NCBI RefSeq assembly: GCF_025567125.1
Contig: NZ_JAOQJI010000002.1
Coordinates: 62,001-126,000 of the forward strand
Direction: 5' to 3'
DNA: 64,000 nt
Source: Phocaeicola fibrisolvens
GTDB taxonomy: Bacteria > Bacteroidota > Bacteroidia > Bacteroidales > Bacteroidaceae
A model generated the notes under the pieces. That model had not been told where the DNA came from and ran no database searches. It saw only the letters and a program-made list of their open reading frames with translations. Position numbers and translations under genes: made by a program. This document shows, one piece after another, positions 52,918 through 62,441 of this stretch. How positions within the stretch are numbered: position 1 is the stretch's first letter; every line of letters begins with the position of its first letter.

Positions 52918-53676
52918 ATGAAAAAAGTTCAGATTGAATTTGATGAATTACCCTTTTCGACACTGGAACGATTCGGTCTTACAAGGGAAATGATCGAGGA
53001 CTTGCCGATGCGTGTGTTGGAAGACATCTGCAACGGCCGGCATTCTCCCGTGCTTCCCGTGCGTGTCACTGACGAGCATGGCGGGCAAATCGAGAGCCGC
53101 AGCCGCTTTGCCTTTATCCGCATGGACGACGGTCAGGTGGATGTGGTGTTCTATCCGGCACTGAAATCCTCTCCACTGGAGCGGTATGACGAAGCACAGC
53201 AGAAACAGTTGCTCGACGGCAAGGCGATTGTCGCCGATGTGGAAATGTCGGACGGACGGAGCAGCAAGGCTTTCGTACAGATTGACGCCGAGACGAAACA
53301 GGTGATGTATGTCCCCACGCCCATCATCGCACGCAACCTGAAAGTGCTGGCCGAGGTCATGCGCCTCGGTACGGTGGAGGTAAACGGGATGCAGCACGGC
53401 GAGCCGCTGACGGTAGTCGTGGGCGGCGAGCCTGCCACAGTGGGCATCGACCTTCATGCCAAGACCGGCATCCGCATCTGTTCGGGCGACGCGCAGCAAT
53501 GGCGCAACCAACCCAAGCGAGAGTGGGACAAATACACCTTCGGGTGCTACGGCTGCTGGGTCATGGACGATGACGGTAACCTTGACTACGTTTCGGAGGA
53601 AGACTACACCGAAGAGCTGTGGAACGAACAGAAGAAGAGCGGCGAGCGCAATCGTGCGACAGCTCTCCATAAGTAA
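52918..53676 (+). CDS. DUF4099/DUF3945 family protein
   Basis: A 252-residue protein. The N-terminal IEFDELPFSTLERFGLTREM plus EDLPMRVLEDICNGRHSPVL is the DUF4099 signature, followed by beta-rich repeats (DVVFYPALKSSPLERYDEAQ, KQVMYVPTPIIARNLKVL). Such proteins are restricted to Bacteroidales mobile elements and have no known activity. First gene after the promoter at 52855. Confidence 0.75.
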   Translation: MKKVQIEFDELPFSTLERFGLTREMIEDLPMRVLEDICNGRHSPVLPVRVTDEHGGQIESRSRFAFIRMDDGQVDVVFYPALKSSPLERYDEAQQKQLLDGKAIVADVEMSDGRSSKAFVQIDAETKQVMYVPTPIIARNLKVLAEVMRLGTVEVNGMQHGEPLTVVVGGEPATVGIDLHAKTGIRICSGDAQQWRNQPKREWDKYTFGCYGCWVMDDDGNLDYVSEEDYTEELWNEQKKSGERNRATALHK

Positions 53677-53694
53677 AACATCAATCCGTACATT

Positions 53695-53919
53695 ATGGCA
53701 CAGAACGAATATTATCCCGAAGACGTACTTGTCGGGAAGATGCAGAGCGGCGAATACGGCTGGCTCGATTACGTCAATCATTTCTCCGCCGACTGGCAGG
53801 AGGAATACGCCCGTTACTGCGAGGAAAAAGGGCTTGCAGTCGGCAACGAATCCGCCGCCGAGTTCGTCCGCTTCAAGGACGAACAGTTGGAGGCAGCAAT
53901 GGAAAGCGGAGACGCATAA
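53695..53919 (+). CDS. Hypothetical small acidic protein
   Basis: A 74-residue protein (MAQNEYYPEDVLVGKMQSGE) that is rich in Glu/Asp and aromatic residues (WLDYVNHFSADWQEEYARYC). Its order between two DUF3945-type genes suggests co-expression. No family recognised. Confidence 0.6.
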   Translation: MAQNEYYPEDVLVGKMQSGEYGWLDYVNHFSADWQEEYARYCEEKGLAVGNESAAEFVRFKDEQLEAAMESGDA

Positions 53920-53935
53920 CGAAAACAATCAGACT

Positions 53936-55513
53936 ATGGCGATACGAACGAATACCAATCCCCGGCAGATGGACTTGCAGCCCGAAATGCGCGATATGCT
54001 GATGCGCAACGGGCTTCAAGCCCATGTTGCACTTGACGATGCAGGGTATCGGCTGATCGTGCAGGGACATGACTCGCCCCTGCTGGTCTATCCGATCACC
54101 GAACGTCAGATGTTGGCACTCACGGACTGGGGAACGAACACTGCCAACAAGAAGGCCTACAACGTGCTGACGAGCATCGTGGGCAAGGACTTCTATATGC
54201 CCAAGAACTTCGTCCATGCCCGCAATGCCAACGGTCGTGTGGCTATGGGGCTGCACGGCTACCGCATCGTCATCGGCGAGTACGGGCGCATGGGGCGTAT
54301 GGGAATGCCCCCGCCGTTCCTTGGCTGGACACCTCGCAACCAGTTGGGCTTCCACCTTCGCAGGGTCGGCGGCCAACTGTTCTTTCCGGGGCCGTCCATC
54401 GTACCCGAACGCCCCGACGGGCGCATGAAGCCCGGCGAACTGCAATCAGGCGGTTACGGCTTCTATTACAAGGGGCATCAACAGGAGCAGCCCGTACAGC
54501 AACGGGATGTGCTGCAGGACTTGCAGGCGGCTATCACGCCGATGGTCAGCCGTCCACGCAGCAAGGAACCGGCACGGCCGTACAAGGAGCTTATAGCCTC
54601 TCCGGTCTATTTCTCCAACGAGAAATGGGCGGAGTGCCTTGCCTCGCACGGTCTTGTCGTGGATGCGGAAAAGCAGACGCTGACCGTGCAGTCGGAAAGC
54701 GTCCAAGCCGATATGGTCTATGACCTGACGGAAGAGGAAGTGAGGACACTGGTTGCCGCACCCATCGAGGAGCAGCCCGTAGAGAAACGTCTGGAACTGC
54801 TGAACGGCATTATCGGGGCTGACTTTTCCGACAAAGTGACGATGGAGGCTCTCAACAGCGATCAACGCATCGCTATCGGTCTGCATCCCGAAGTACAGCA
54901 GGATTTGAAACAACGCCAACGGCAGGAGCAAGAGGCTTTTATGCCAGTGAAAACCTCGCTGCAACAGCAAGAGGAATCCGTACAGGGAAATATCGGTGCG
55001 GTAGTGGACGGGCGTGACCTCCAGTTTTTGAATGAAAACAAGGGATGGTATCGGGAAGAGAAACACGGGCGGGAAGTCGAAGTGAGCCAGATAGCCGTTC
55101 AACCGGCACAGACCGAGGGGAAATACAGGATGACCGCCGTTATCGACGGTCAGGCTATCAGCCATGAGATAACCCAACGGGACTACGACAAGTTCCTTGC
55201 TGTGGATGACTATCACCGGATGAAGCTCTTTTCCAAGATTTTCAGCGAAGTGGACATGAAAACACGCCCGGAAGCACAGCGGGGTCTCGGCACGAAAATC
55301 TTTGCCGCCCTCACCGCAGGTACGGTAGTCGCGGCGGGTGTCGCACACGGCATCCACCATCACTGCCATGCCCCGGAGTTCTACGGCGAGTGTTTCGGCG
55401 GTCCGCCACGCCCGTACTTCAAGCCGGGTGTCGATACGCCGAGGGATGTGGCCATCCGTTGTTTCGAGGCAGAGATGAACCGTGAAATCAATGATATGAG
55501 AATGGGGAGGTAA
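53936..55513 (+). CDS. DUF3945-type protein
   Basis: A 525-residue protein. Repeated modules contain YPITERQMLALTDWG...NKKAYNVLTSIVGKDFYMPK and, again, YDLTEEEVRTLVAAP...KRLELLNGIIGADFSDKV, indicating an internal duplication. Further DUF3945-like segments (REEKHGREVEVSQIAVQPAQ) and one C-terminal helix (ALTAGTVVAAGVAHGI) follow. Role unknown, possibly a DNA- or membrane-associated accessory. The ATG at 53936 is chosen; longer in-frame sequence upstream overlaps two other genes. Confidence 0.7.
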   Translation: MAIRTNTNPRQMDLQPEMRDMLMRNGLQAHVALDDAGYRLIVQGHDSPLLVYPITERQMLALTDWGTNTANKKAYNVLTSIVGKDFYMPKNFVHARNANGRVAMGLHGYRIVIGEYGRMGRMGMPPPFLGWTPRNQLGFHLRRVGGQLFFPGPSIVPERPDGRMKPGELQSGGYGFYYKGHQQEQPVQQRDVLQDLQAAITPMVSRPRSKEPARPYKELIASPVYFSNEKWAECLASHGLVVDAEKQTLTVQSESVQADMVYDLTEEEVRTLVAAPIEEQPVEKRLELLNGIIGADFSDKVTMEALNSDQRIAIGLHPEVQQDLKQRQRQEQEAFMPVKTSLQQQEESVQGNIGAVVDGRDLQFLNENKGWYREEKHGREVEVSQIAVQPAQTEGKYRMTAVIDGQAISHEITQRDYDKFLAVDDYHRMKLFSKIFSEVDMKTRPEAQRGLGTKIFAALTAGTVVAAGVAHGIHHHCHAPEFYGECFGGPPRPYFKPGVDTPRDVAIRCFEAEMNREINDMRMGR

Positions 55514-55516
55514 ACC

Positions 55517-56905
55517 ATGAGAGAGGGCGAACTGACTTATGACGATTTTCTGCGCAGGCTGAACATTCAGGACGTGCTTATCGACGCGGGCTATCACCTG
55601 AACCGGCGTGACGGCCTGCGCTATCCCTCGTATGTCCGGTTGGACAGCGAGGGGCGGCGCATCCGCAACGACAAATTCATTGTCACGCAGCAAGGGAAAT
55701 GTTGTTTCAAACCGCAACAGCAGAAGTCGTATAACATCATTTCCTTTATCAAGGAGCATCCGCATTTTTTCGCGGAATACCATGCCGGTGTGTCTCCCGA
55801 CCGACTGGTAAACCTTGTCTGCAACCGGTTGCTGAACCATCCCGTCGCTGACCGGGATACCCGGATTATCCAGCCTAAACGGGATGTGAAGCCGTTTGAC
55901 ATGGCGGATTACGACATTCACCAGTTCAATCCGCAGGATCGGGCGACACAAAAGAAGTTCTATCCGTTCTTCAAGCATCGGGGCATCGACCTTTACACGC
56001 AATACGCCTTCCACCGGAACTTTTGTCTGGCGACGAAACACCGTGAGGACGGCATGAAATACACCAACCTCGCCTTTCCGCTGACCGTTCCGAAAGATAC
56101 GGGACAGGTTGTCGGTCTGGAAGAGCGAGGGCGCCCTCGCATGGATGGCAGCGGCAGTTATAAAGGGAAGGCGGAAGGGAGCAATTCGAGCCAAGGGCTA
56201 TGGATTGCCAGCCCAGCCAAAACTACGCTTACCGAAGCCAAGCATATCTACTGGTTCGAGAGTGCATACGACGCGATGGCCTATTACCAGCTTCATCAGG
56301 CCAACGACAAGGATTTGCGGAAAGCGGTCTTCATATCTACCGGCGGTAACCCGACGGTGGAACAGATGCGGGGTGTCCTCACGCTCTCGCTTCCTGCCAA
56401 GCAACACATCTGTTTCGATACCGACCTTGCGGGAATCGAGTTTGCCAAGAACCTGCAACAGGAGATGTACCGGGCTGTCCGTTCCACCATCGAGGAGACA
56501 CCGGAGCGGAAGCCTTATCTGGATTCCGTCGCTGACGGCAAGAACCTCGATGAAGGAGACATAGACCTGCTGCCCGACGCTTTGCGGTCGAGCTACGGGA
56601 AATATGAATCCGCATGGGAAGAAGCCATGTCGATGCGTTCGAGCGGCCTGTGCCATCCGGACGACATACGGGAACAGACGGATATCATGAACGGAAATTA
56701 CAAGGAGTTCCGTGAAGGATTGCGGGAGTTCCTCGGTCTGGACAAGGCGAATGACGCCTCTTTTGTCCGTGAACAGCCTACCTATCCCAACAAGGACTGG
56801 AACGAACAGCTTTTGGCCGGGCAGAAACAGGAAGAGACGGTCGATGAGACACAGGCGAGAGAACAGTCACCGGAAGAGGAACAACAAACACACTTTCGCC
56901 GATGA
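55517..56905 (+). CDS. Toprim-domain protein (DUF3991-like primase)
   Basis: A 462-residue protein: N-terminal zinc-finger-like/DUF3991 region without clear Cys ligands (GLRYPSYVRLDSEGRRIRND, KSYNIISFIKEHPHFFAEYH). A Toprim domain follows with Glu in IYWFESAYDAMAYYQL and acidic pair in ICFDTDLAGIEFAKNL. The tail is Glu/Gln-rich. It may prime DNA synthesis on transferred single strands. It overlaps the next gene by ATGA. Confidence 0.75.
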   Translation: MREGELTYDDFLRRLNIQDVLIDAGYHLNRRDGLRYPSYVRLDSEGRRIRNDKFIVTQQGKCCFKPQQQKSYNIISFIKEHPHFFAEYHAGVSPDRLVNLVCNRLLNHPVADRDTRIIQPKRDVKPFDMADYDIHQFNPQDRATQKKFYPFFKHRGIDLYTQYAFHRNFCLATKHREDGMKYTNLAFPLTVPKDTGQVVGLEERGRPRMDGSGSYKGKAEGSNSSQGLWIASPAKTTLTEAKHIYWFESAYDAMAYYQLHQANDKDLRKAVFISTGGNPTVEQMRGVLTLSLPAKQHICFDTDLAGIEFAKNLQQEMYRAVRSTIEETPERKPYLDSVADGKNLDEGDIDLLPDALRSSYGKYESAWEEAMSMRSSGLCHPDDIREQTDIMNGNYKEFREGLREFLGLDKANDASFVREQPTYPNKDWNEQLLAGQKQEETVDETQAREQSPEEEQQTHFRR

Positions 56906-57399
56906 TGACCGATGCACCCACAGGACATTTCCAAAGCATCGTGCTGCAACCGCACGCCGGACAGTTCGTCATCGACGAGCTGCCCGCAATCGTATTGTGC
57001 TGTGCAGCATGGGTGTACGGTGGCATGGAGGGACTGCCTCTGACAGCTCTTGCCGTATCGGTTGCCGCATTGCTTTCTTTGGCATTGCTGTACCGTTTCA
57101 TCTATCTGCGCCGGACACGCTACCACATCGGTAGCGAGCAGCTTATCAGCAGGCATGGGGTGCTGTCCCGGAAGACGGACTACATGGAACAATATCGTAT
57201 CGTGGACTTTGTGGAACACCAAAGCCTCATGCAGCAGCTTTGCGGCCTAAAGACGGTACGCATCTTCTCGATGGACAGGAATACACCCCGGCTTGATTTG
57301 GTAGGCATCAGACACAACTTCGATGTGGTAACGCTTATCCGGGAACGGGTCGAGTATAACAAACGAAAAAAGGGAATATATGAAATCACGAATCATTAG
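56902..57399 (+). CDS. Membrane protein with bacterial PH domain (YdbS-like)
   Basis: A 165-residue protein: two membrane helices (FVIDELPAIVLCCAAWVYGG and AVSVAALLSLALLYRFIYL) then a bPH_2 domain (TRYHIGSEQLISRHGVLSRK, DYMEQYRIVDFVEHQSLMQQ). It overlaps the preceding gene (ATGA) and the following one by 20 nt. The function of such proteins in ICEs is unknown. Confidence 0.78.
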   Translation: MMTDAPTGHFQSIVLQPHAGQFVIDELPAIVLCCAAWVYGGMEGLPLTALAVSVAALLSLALLYRFIYLRRTRYHIGSEQLISRHGVLSRKTDYMEQYRIVDFVEHQSLMQQLCGLKTVRIFSMDRNTPRLDLVGIRHNFDVVTLIRERVEYNKRKKGIYEITNH

Positions 57400-58069
57400 T
57401 CTGGTCATTTTTGCCCTCTGCCTGATGCCACACTGGGCAAAAGCCCAAATCACGGCGTCCAATCCGTTGGAATGGATGGCGTTGGCCGAGGGCAACGAGG
57501 TTATCAATGACCAAATAGAGAAACAGATAAATGGTCAGACGAAGACAGCTATGCTGCAGAACAGCATCGCCGCCGAGTTTAACCGCATCCACAAATGGGA
57601 GAAGCAGTACAACAGTTATCTCAAGACGGTAAGCGGCTACGCTTCATCGCTGAAAGCCTGCACCCATCTCTACAACGACGGCGTGAGAATCTTTCTCACG
57701 TTAGGGAAATTGGGCAACGCCATCCGAAACAACCCGCAGGGCATCATCGCCTCCATGAGCATGAACAATCTGTATATCGAGACGGCAACGGAACTGGTAT
57801 CGGTCTTCACGCTCCTGAATGACGCAGTGGCCAAGGGCGGCAAAGAGAATATGCTCACGGGTGCGGAACGCAGCAAGACCTTGTGGGCGTTGAACGACAA
57901 ACTTTCGGTTTTCAGCCGGAAGCTGCACCTGCTCTACCTGAGCATACGGTACTATACCCTCAATGACGTGTGGAACAACGTGACGGCCGGGATGCTCGAC
58001 CGCAACAACGGAGAGGCGGCACGGATGGCCATGTCCCGTTGGCGCAGGGCTGCCGTCCTTGCACGATAA
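57380..58069 (+). CDS. Secreted helical TraI-like paralogue 1
   Basis: A 229-residue protein with signal peptide (MKSRIISLVIFALCLMPHWA, cleavage near KAQ) and a helical mature part (EFNRIHKWEKQYNSYLKTVS, NNLYIETATELVSVFTLLND), ending in a basic WRR helix (MAMSRWRRAAVLAR). It shares design and C-terminal motif with the next gene and with 30590-31315. Confidence 0.7.
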   Translation: MKSRIISLVIFALCLMPHWAKAQITASNPLEWMALAEGNEVINDQIEKQINGQTKTAMLQNSIAAEFNRIHKWEKQYNSYLKTVSGYASSLKACTHLYNDGVRIFLTLGKLGNAIRNNPQGIIASMSMNNLYIETATELVSVFTLLNDAVAKGGKENMLTGAERSKTLWALNDKLSVFSRKLHLLYLSIRYYTLNDVWNNVTAGMLDRNNGEAARMAMSRWRRAAVLAR

Positions 58070-58079
58070 AATCAGGTGA

Positions 58080-58766
58080 ATGATGAAACGGACGATTTGG
58101 ATAGGCATCTTATTGCTGTGCATCGGTATCGGCAAGGTTCGGGCACAGAACGACCCCGTGCTTGCCGGGATGATCCTGCTCTATACCGACAAGGCGGAAA
58201 AGGAGCTGAAGAACCAGGAGAAGGTCATGCTGATACAGACCACCGGACACCTGTGGACGAAAGAGGAAGTGAAAGCCACGACCGACCTGCAACGGGAGTT
58301 CAACAACTATTTGGACTCTTTCCGGTCGATAATCTGCTACGCAGCGCAGATATACGGTTTTTACCACGAAATATCAAGGCTGACGGACAATATGGGAGAC
58401 TTTACCAGACAGGTAAGCCGCAATAGTCCCAACGCGCTGGCCGTTGCTCTCTCCACGCAACGGAACCGCATTTACCGGGAACTGATTATGAACAGCGTGG
58501 AGATTGTGAATGACATCCGCATGGCGTGCCTGTCAGACAACAAAATGACGGAGAAGGAGCGCATGGAAATCGTATTTGGCATCCGTCCGAAGCTCAAGAT
58601 GATGAACAAGAAACTGCAACGGCTGACCAAGGCGGTGAAATACACGACGATGGGCGACATCTGGCGTGAAATCGACGAGGGGGCACGCCCGGCAGCCGAC
58701 AAACGGGATATCGTGGAAGCCGCCAAAAGACGCTGGCGGCAGATAGGAAGAAATGTAAGACCTTAA
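58080..58766 (+). CDS. Secreted helical TraI-like paralogue 2
   Basis: A 228-residue protein with signal peptide (MMKRTIWIGILLLCIGIGKV, cleavage near RAQ) and a mature helical part (TTDLQREFNNYLDSFRSIIC, MNKKLQRLTKAVKYTTMGDI), ending VEAAKRRWRQIGRNVRP. The TMGDIWREID stretch lines up with LNDVWNNVTA of the preceding protein. Probable periplasmic conjugation component. Confidence 0.7.
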   Translation: MMKRTIWIGILLLCIGIGKVRAQNDPVLAGMILLYTDKAEKELKNQEKVMLIQTTGHLWTKEEVKATTDLQREFNNYLDSFRSIICYAAQIYGFYHEISRLTDNMGDFTRQVSRNSPNALAVALSTQRNRIYRELIMNSVEIVNDIRMACLSDNKMTEKERMEIVFGIRPKLKMMNKKLQRLTKAVKYTTMGDIWREIDEGARPAADKRDIVEAAKRRWRQIGRNVRP

Positions 58767-58779
58767 AAACAGACAACGT

Positions 58780-59445
58780 ATGGGCGTTTGGAGTACACTA
58801 TTGAAATATGGCGGCAAGGCCATGAAAGGTGTCGGTACGGCTACAGCGACTACCGGCAAAAGTATGGGTAAGGCAGTGCTGCACCCTTCGCAGACCTTGC
58901 GTGGCGCGGGTCAGGCCGTCAAGACGGCGACCATCGGCGGTGCGGTCGGTTATGTGGGCTGGGAGAAGCTGACCACCGACAAAAGCGTGGTGCGTATCGT
59001 GAGCGATGCGGTCATCGGCGAACCGGCAACGAATACCCTCGCGGAGACGGCGGACGGAGTGCGTGAACTGACGGGCAAGGCCGGGGAAGCCGTCAGTTCG
59101 GTCAGCGGTGCGGTAACCGGCATCGACAACAAGCTGAACGGTGTGTCGAACTTTTTGCGCCAAGCCTCCGGTGGCGGAGGCCTTGATATGTTCGGCAACT
59201 TTTTCCGTAACCTCGGCAGCGGCAACGTGTCGGGGCTGAGTATTGCCGGGCTGGTTGCGGCGGCGTTCCTCATATTCGGACGCTTCGGCTGGCTGGGCAA
59301 GATTGCCGGCGCATTCCTCGGCATGATGCTCATCGGCAACAATGCGGGTGTCTTCCGAACGCCGGAGACAGAAAACGTGCAGCGCACCCGGACGCCCGAA
59401 CTTCCGGCAGAGGAACAGACGCATGGCGGAGGGATGAGAAGATAG
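58780..59445 (+). CDS. Gly/Ala-rich membrane protein
   Basis: A 221-residue protein with Gly/Ala/Thr-rich low complexity in the first 60 residues (MGVWSTLLKYGGKAMKGVGT), an amphipathic central region and two C-terminal membrane helices (LSIAGLVAAAFLIFGRFGWL and IAGAFLGMMLIGNNAG). No family recognised. Similar helices occur in the 60615 protein, so the two may interact. Confidence 0.6.
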   Translation: MGVWSTLLKYGGKAMKGVGTATATTGKSMGKAVLHPSQTLRGAGQAVKTATIGGAVGYVGWEKLTTDKSVVRIVSDAVIGEPATNTLAETADGVRELTGKAGEAVSSVSGAVTGIDNKLNGVSNFLRQASGGGGLDMFGNFFRNLGSGNVSGLSIAGLVAAAFLIFGRFGWLGKIAGAFLGMMLIGNNAGVFRTPETENVQRTRTPELPAEEQTHGGGMRR

Positions 59446-59470
59446 GGATATGAATCAATAGGTAAACAGC

Positions 59471-60606
59471 ATGAAATATACAGAAGAAATGATCCTGCAA
59501 TCCGATAGCGGTTATTGTATGCCTTTCGAGGAACAGCAGGGCAAAGACGTGGAGCTGTCGCTCGGCTACGGCGAACAGACCGACCCGGCGACGGGCGAGA
59601 AATTCTTTCATCACGGCATTGACTTCAACGTGCGGTGCTATATGCTTTCTGCCCTCGCCAGCGGCATTGTGTCGGGCGTGGGCAACGATTCCGGACACGG
59701 CATCTGCCAGACCATCCGCTACGGGGAGTATGAGGTGGCATACGGAAATCTGTCCAATGTCTTCGCTCAATTCGGACAGCGTGTAAAGGCCGGACAGACG
59801 GTAGCTTTGAGCGGTGACAAACTGCACATGACCGTCCGCTTCAAGGGCGAGGAACTGAACCCGCTGGAGTTCCTGACGATGCTGTACGGGAACATACAGG
59901 CAATGCGTCAGGCCGGCGGACACGAGACAGACTATTTATCCGGCTTGGAGATGGAACTGAAAACCGATTATGAACGGGACAAAAGGGAGATAGAGGAACT
60001 GATGCTGCACTTCCTGCCGCACTATATGGAGGATTTGCGGCATGGAGCATACACCTTGCCCCGGAATACGGAGCAGTCGCTACGCCACATCTTCACGGTG
60101 GGCGCGATGAAGGAGTATTTCTACGAGAATATGCCGAGCATGGCCAATCCGCTCGGACTGGGACACAAGGCCATGCCGCTGGCCTGCAAGGTGCAGAACC
60201 TCCTTATTGCGGATTTCCTGCATTACCTCGCCCTGCGGCATGATGTGTACCTCTCCACTGCGAGCAGCGACATAAAAAAAAACTCCATGACGAAGCCCTG
60301 ACCTATGGCGGCATCATAGACCCGTTGGCGGAACTGGACATCGACATACAGAGCTTCGACATACCGAGGCTTGTCACGGTCTATCCCGACCGGGCGGGTG
60401 TGCGCTGGTGGACCAAGGCATGGTTCAACAATCGGGAAGAGGGCGAGACATCCGTCGAAATCGAACGGGAGCAGGCGATACGGTTCATGCAGGACAACAT
60501 CGAAAAGGACGCATGGCTGGAAGAGTTCTTTCCCCGGCAGATGGAGGTTTACCACAACGCCATCGAGCAGACGAAAGAACAGCTATTGAAACAGATAAAT
60601 ATATAA
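59471..60606 (+). CDS. M23-like protein made by a -1 shift at an A9 run (or frameshifted gene)
   Basis: The zero frame (59471-60301, 276 aa) stops soon after nine A (60274-60282). Moving back one base at the run (A AAA AAC is a classical -1 slippery heptamer) gives KKKLHDEALTYGG and continues to 60606, a product of about 378 residues. The N-terminal M23-like domain keeps His47-x3-Asp51 (HHGID) but has Lys-Leu-His (117-119) in place of HxH and YGNLS in place of YxHLS, so peptidase activity is doubtful. A simple indel or assembly error is the alternative. Confidence 0.65.
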
Positions 60607-60614
60607 TACACAAC

Positions 60615-62414
60615 ATGGATGGAATCAGACATAGCCGGCAATTCGCGGAAATAGAACGTCTTGTGAGCGATTATTTCCATTGCCATCTCGCTCCCGTCAT
60701 GTCGAAAACGCAGGCTTTCCTCACGAAGAAGCAGGGCGAGGAAATGAGGGAGTATTCCACCTCATTGGGCGGCATACTCAGCGCAATGGCGTCTGCGGCA
60801 CAGCCGATGGGCGACCCGTACCAGGTACTCAAGGTTACGGGCGAATGGAACTCGAAGACGACGGAGGACTACATCGGAATGTGCAAGGCGGAGATTACCG
60901 GCTCCAAGGAGATACAGCAAGACCTCGCATACATGGCCGGGCAATGGCGCGATACCGTCGTGCGGGAAATCGGGCGTGAACGGTACAACGAACTGTCGGA
61001 ACAATTGGGCGGTGACCTTGCCTACGCCTATATGGACTACCGGGTAGAGGAACTGATGATCGACCGGCTGGTCAAGGAGCGAATGCCGAAATCGTCAGCC
61101 GACTACATCATCCGCAAAGCCGCAGAATCAAGCTTGCTCGGACTTTCGCAGACCTTGAACCGCTCGCCGCTTGCTGAGGAAATCGAGGCACGGGGCGAAG
61201 CGGCCTACCGTCCGAAAGGATGGGAAAAAGGTGCGGGTCGGGTATTGGGCGCAACGGCGGATGCCGTCATGATGGGTGGCGCAGGTTCGTGGGCGACATT
61301 GGCAAAGTTTGTCGGGGCGGACGTGGCTATCTCGGCAGTCGCCTCACGCTTCGAGCCTGAAAAGTCGCCCAAGCTCTCTGTGGAGCAATGTATCAGCAAA
61401 GGTGTGTTCGGTAGCGAACGGAACGTGTTTACGGACTTCCGTAAGGAGGCTGCAACAGTACAGACGGGTGATAGTGCGCTTATTGTGGCGGCCAACGAGC
61501 AGTTGAAGAAAAAAATACCTGTGATGAACTTTAATTTTTTGGAGTGGATGCAGACACCAAAGTTTACCCCTTTCCAAATGTCCGAAAAGCCCGGACACCC
61601 TGAAAAGAAAAATGAACGTGCCGAACGGTACAAGGATGTGCCGCTCATCGTCGCTCCCGGACAGGAAGAAGCCTATTTGAAGCATTTGGAGAAATATAAG
61701 AATGCAACGGCTGTAAAATCCACAAAGGAATCAACACAGCCGGAAATGGAACAGAGGGAAAAAGTGGAGAAAGAGGAACGGCAGGTGGTTATTCCACATG
61801 AGGAAGAAAAGCAAGAGAGAGAGGCTGTGCAGACCAACACGAACGGATGGAGCGGATTGCTCGGTACATTGGGATTAGAGGGATTGGGCGATATCACGGG
61901 CAACCTCGGATATGTCATGGCCATGCTGCCCGACATCCTGCTGGGAGCTTTTACCGGCAAGACGCAATCGTTGCGCTTTGGGGACAACCTGTTGCCGATA
62001 GCGAGTATTGTGGCCGGTCTGTTCGTGCGTAACCCGCTGCTGAAGATGCTCCTTGTCGGTCTGGGCGGCGCGAACTTGCTGAACAAGGCTGGACACGAGG
62101 CGTTGGGGCGTCCCATGCCGTCCGCCGACGTGCATACGGAAAACCAGTACCGCCGTTATCCCGACGAACCGCTCAATTCCCGTATCGTAAACCCTGTACT
62201 GCAAGGCAGCACGCTCATCGCCACGATAGACCGTGTGCCTTGTACCATCCAGCTCACGCCGACCGTCGCGGAGGCTTACCGTGCAGGGGCATTGCCGCTG
62301 AACACGCTGGCGAACGCCGTGCTTGCCAAGAGCGACCAGTTGCGCCATATTGCCTCGCAGAATTACGACGACGGACAGCGGGAGACGATTGTGCGCACAC
62401 GGGGCATCCAATAA
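60615..62414 (+). CDS. Large membrane-associated conjugation protein, unknown family
   Basis: A 599-residue protein starting MDGIRHSRQFAEIERLVSDY. It has a helical N-terminal half, an amphipathic/hydrophobic patch (GRVLGATADAVMMGGAGSWA) and a charged coiled-coil linker (about 400-450). Two hydrophobic segments (LGYVMAMLPDILLGAFTG and LLPIASIVAGLFVRNPLLKM) and a C-terminal domain (TIQLTPTVAEAYRAGALPLN) follow. The C-terminal segment resembles the tail of DUF3945-type proteins. The ATG at 60615 is the first after the previous stop; the longer open frame is shadow sequence. Confidence 0.65.
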   Translation: MDGIRHSRQFAEIERLVSDYFHCHLAPVMSKTQAFLTKKQGEEMREYSTSLGGILSAMASAAQPMGDPYQVLKVTGEWNSKTTEDYIGMCKAEITGSKEIQQDLAYMAGQWRDTVVREIGRERYNELSEQLGGDLAYAYMDYRVEELMIDRLVKERMPKSSADYIIRKAAESSLLGLSQTLNRSPLAEEIEARGEAAYRPKGWEKGAGRVLGATADAVMMGGAGSWATLAKFVGADVAISAVASRFEPEKSPKLSVEQCISKGVFGSERNVFTDFRKEAATVQTGDSALIVAANEQLKKKIPVMNFNFLEWMQTPKFTPFQMSEKPGHPEKKNERAERYKDVPLIVAPGQEEAYLKHLEKYKNATAVKSTKESTQPEMEQREKVEKEERQVVIPHEEEKQEREAVQTNTNGWSGLLGTLGLEGLGDITGNLGYVMAMLPDILLGAFTGKTQSLRFGDNLLPIASIVAGLFVRNPLLKMLLVGLGGANLLNKAGHEALGRPMPSADVHTENQYRRYPDEPLNSRIVNPVLQGSTLIATIDRVPCTIQLTPTVAEAYRAGALPLNTLANAVLAKSDQLRHIASQNYDDGQRETIVRTRGIQ

Positions 62415-62441
62415 ATCCATGAACAATAAAAGCATGATGAT

